DNA of 26,076 nucleotides from an uncultured Acidaminococcus sp. (GTDB lineage Bacteria > Bacillota_C > Negativicutes > Acidaminococcales > Acidaminococcaceae). Below the pieces are notes generated by a model. That model was given only the letters and a program-made list of their open reading frames with translations. It searched no databases and was not told the DNA's origin. Numbering within the stretch: position 1 is the first letter of the stretch; every line of letters starts with the position of its first letter. The translations under genes were made by a program, and so were the position numbers. Of this stretch, positions 24,856 to 26,076 are shown piece after piece. Where the stretch lies: NCBI GenBank assembly GCA_900314165.1, contig OMUE01000194.1:1-26076 (forward strand), written 5' to 3'.

Positions 24856-25937
24856 TGCCGTGCCCCCTTTGCCGGGGCAGCTTTCCCCTGCTTCTGTACG
24901 GCTTCCGCCCATTGCTGCAGCCTGCCGGCCAGCTCTATGGCCAGTTCCGACGGATTCCCGGTCTTCTGGTTATCCTGGGGATAGACCCGCAGCACACGGA
25001 TGTCTTCATAGTAAATATCGGACCAGTTGTCCCCGTCCATCGTAAGAAAATGAGACTCGTCCAAGGGACTTCTGGTCTTCGCCAGGTACAGGGCGCCGGC
25101 CATAAGGTAGGCCCGGTAAGCCGGTTTGTCGTAGCCTGCAGTCTCCGTCAGCTTATAGGTCCAGCTGCCATCTTTTACCGTAGCAGAGCCATCTTTGTCC
25201 ACGATTACAGTAGGGGTAATGTGCAGGGGTTCCAGCCATTTTAGGGCCTTCGCCATACGGACTTCCGGTTCCGGATGGGAAGAGAACAGGCCGTAGCCTG
25301 GATTGCCCAGGTCCTTGGACATATCGTCCAGCTTAGCCATGGTCACGTAGGATCCGTAGGGATTATATCCGCACAATTTAGCCAGGCGGTACCCTTCCGT
25401 GTCTGCCTCCCGTTCGTCAGCCCGGCTGTAGCCGGCCATCAAAGCCTGGGAAGCCGTGCCAGCCAAGGCAATAGCAGCTCCCGGTTCCCCGGAGGCGATG
25501 CCGGCCAACAGGGTCAGGATGGACAACGTGGTCTGTTTCTCAATCTGATGCACCGTGTGGCGCTTTTCGATGTGGCCGATTTCGTGGCCGATAACCGCTG
25601 CCAGTTCATCGTCGCTGGTCATGTAGTCCAGCAGCCCTTTGTACACGTAGATAAAGCCTCCCGGGCAGGCCAAGGCGTTTACGTCCTGGGTATTCAACAC
25701 CTTAAACGTATAGGTGAGGCTTTTCCGGGTACTGTTCTGGACCAGATTCTGACCGATGCGGTTTATCCGGTCCTGGACTTCATCGTCCTGGTACAGGCCA
25801 TACTGGGCTTCCAGCTGCTTGGCCACTTCCTGGCCCATTTCGATTTCCGATTTTTCCCCAATCATAGCTGCCTGAGCCCGAGGCGCAGAAATCAGAAATA
25901 CACATAAAAATAATAGAAAGGAAAGTATTTTTTTCAT
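24852..25937 (-). CDS. Exported M48-family zinc metallopeptidase
   Basis: A 361-residue peptidase with a signal peptide (residues 1-23, ending AQA). The mature protein has the M48 pattern seen in BepA/YfgC- and LoiP-like enzymes: GQEVAKQLEAQYGLYQDDEVQDRINRIGQ, PGGFIYVYKGLL, the zinc motif HEIGH (about 117-121) and the third ligand in DEREADTEGYRL (about 174-185). A C-terminal extension of about 130 residues has no recognised motif. In diderm bacteria such enzymes act in envelope protein quality control; that role is inference here. AAGGAG lies 8 bases before ATG. The stop overlaps the FkbM start by 4 bases. Confidence 0.9.
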   Translation of the reverse strand: MKKILSFLLFLCVFLISAPRAQAAMIGEKSEIEMGQEVAKQLEAQYGLYQDDEVQDRINRIGQNLVQNSTRKSLTYTFKVLNTQDVNALACPGGFIYVYKGLLDYMTSDDELAAVIGHEIGHIEKRHTVHQIEKQTTLSILTLLAGIASGEPGAAIALAGTASQALMAGYSRADEREADTEGYRLAKLCGYNPYGSYVTMAKLDDMSKDLGNPGYGLFSSHPEPEVRMAKALKWLEPLHITPTVIVDKDGSATVKDGSWTYKLTETAGYDKPAYRAYLMAGALYLAKTRSPLDESHFLTMDGDNWSDIYYEDIRVLRVYPQDNQKTGNPSELAIELAGRLQQWAEAVQKQGKAAPAKGARQ

Positions 25938-25965
25938 AACCTTAACTCCTTTTTAGGATAAGGAT

Positions 25966-25994
25966 ATTATACACGGTTTTTAAAGGAAAAGAAA
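25966..25994 (-). promoter_or_regulatory. Candidate promoter for the M48-FkbM pair
   Basis: A perfect TATAAT (25966-25971, minus strand) lies 28 bases before the M48 start. The -35 at 17 bases is weak (TTTCTT, 25989-25994), in a long pyrimidine run. It lies outside the presumed insertion-sequence end. Confidence 0.45.
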
Positions 25995-26021
25995 AAGAAA
26001 GAGTCTGTGAAATCAGTCCCT

Positions 26022-26076
26022 TGTCAAGGCCGGGTTCAATTTGACCCATTTGGCCGGTTAAAAGTGACCCAATAAA
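26022..26076. mobile_element. Probable terminus of an IS21-family insertion sequence (partial)
   Basis: Two direct repeats, GGCCGGGTTCAATTTGACCC (26028-26047) and GGCCGGTTAAAAGTGACCC (26052-26070), stand 24 bases apart. Repeated GGCCGGTTxAAxxxGACCC-type units near the ends, and a TG at the tip, are typical of IS21 (istA/istB) elements, whose transposase binds several terminal repeats. The element would extend to the right, beyond the window. No transposase gene is visible, so this is a motif-based call; the exact tip (TGT at 26022) is a guess. Confidence 0.5.

Noticed and set aside
26020..26026. TTGACA on the minus strand as the -35 of the M48 gene
   Set aside because: It is about 50 bases from the TATAAT at 25966, and no -10 stands at 16-18 bases; it belongs to a palindrome at the presumed insertion-sequence tip.

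Overview
The window looks like chromosome of a non-sporulating, outer-membrane-bearing Firmicute of the Negativicutes, with an Acidaminococcus-like gene complement. This placement is inferred from gene content and synteny, not from any database search. Every gene I can support (22 complete and one partial) is on the minus strand, so transcription runs from the right edge to the left edge. The region is dense: most genes are separated by fewer than 100 bases or overlap by 4 bases. It is almost entirely core housekeeping; no tRNA, rRNA, CRISPR array or phage gene was seen.

Right edge to left: (1) A probable terminus of an IS21-type insertion sequence (26022-26076, cut by the window edge), then an M48 metallopeptidase and an FkbM-type methyltransferase in a 4-base-overlap pair ending in a terminator. 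(2) A promoter-driven operon of two tandem substrate-binding lipoproteins, a permease, an ATPase, a diaminopimelate-decarboxylase-family enzyme and a ClC chloride transporter, closed by a strong terminator. (3) rarA, acpS, nnrED (metabolite repair), an AMIN-domain amidase and a GerMN lipoprotein. (4) DUF1934 protein, argS, pyrG, then glpX with its own promoter and terminator. (5) mfd, a SpoVB/MurJ-type flippase, mazG, hup (HU), divIC and the start of an S1-domain protein. Block 5 is the classic mfd-spoVB-mazG-(hup)-divIC-S1 cluster of spore-formers without spoVT, rqcP/yabO, yabP and yabQ.

The genes serve cell-envelope growth and division (flippase, DivIC, amidase, GerMN lipoprotein, FkbM, LysA, AcpS), nucleotide and central metabolism (PyrG, GlpX, MazG, NnrED), genome maintenance (Mfd, RarA, HU) and translation (ArgS).

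The most unusual content lies between or at the ends of genes. Three intergenic regions carry 7-base-period tandem repeats with related units (AGGGGTT in one, AGACGTY in the other two); one of them is arranged as a 32-base inverted pair. A compact multi-hairpin element seems to have supplied the last ~30 codons of the FkbM gene. The ClC protein keeps its external gating glutamate but has Ala and Phe where the internal proton glutamate and the central tyrosine are expected, and it is translationally coupled to a PLP decarboxylase. I found no clearly new defence or mobile system.
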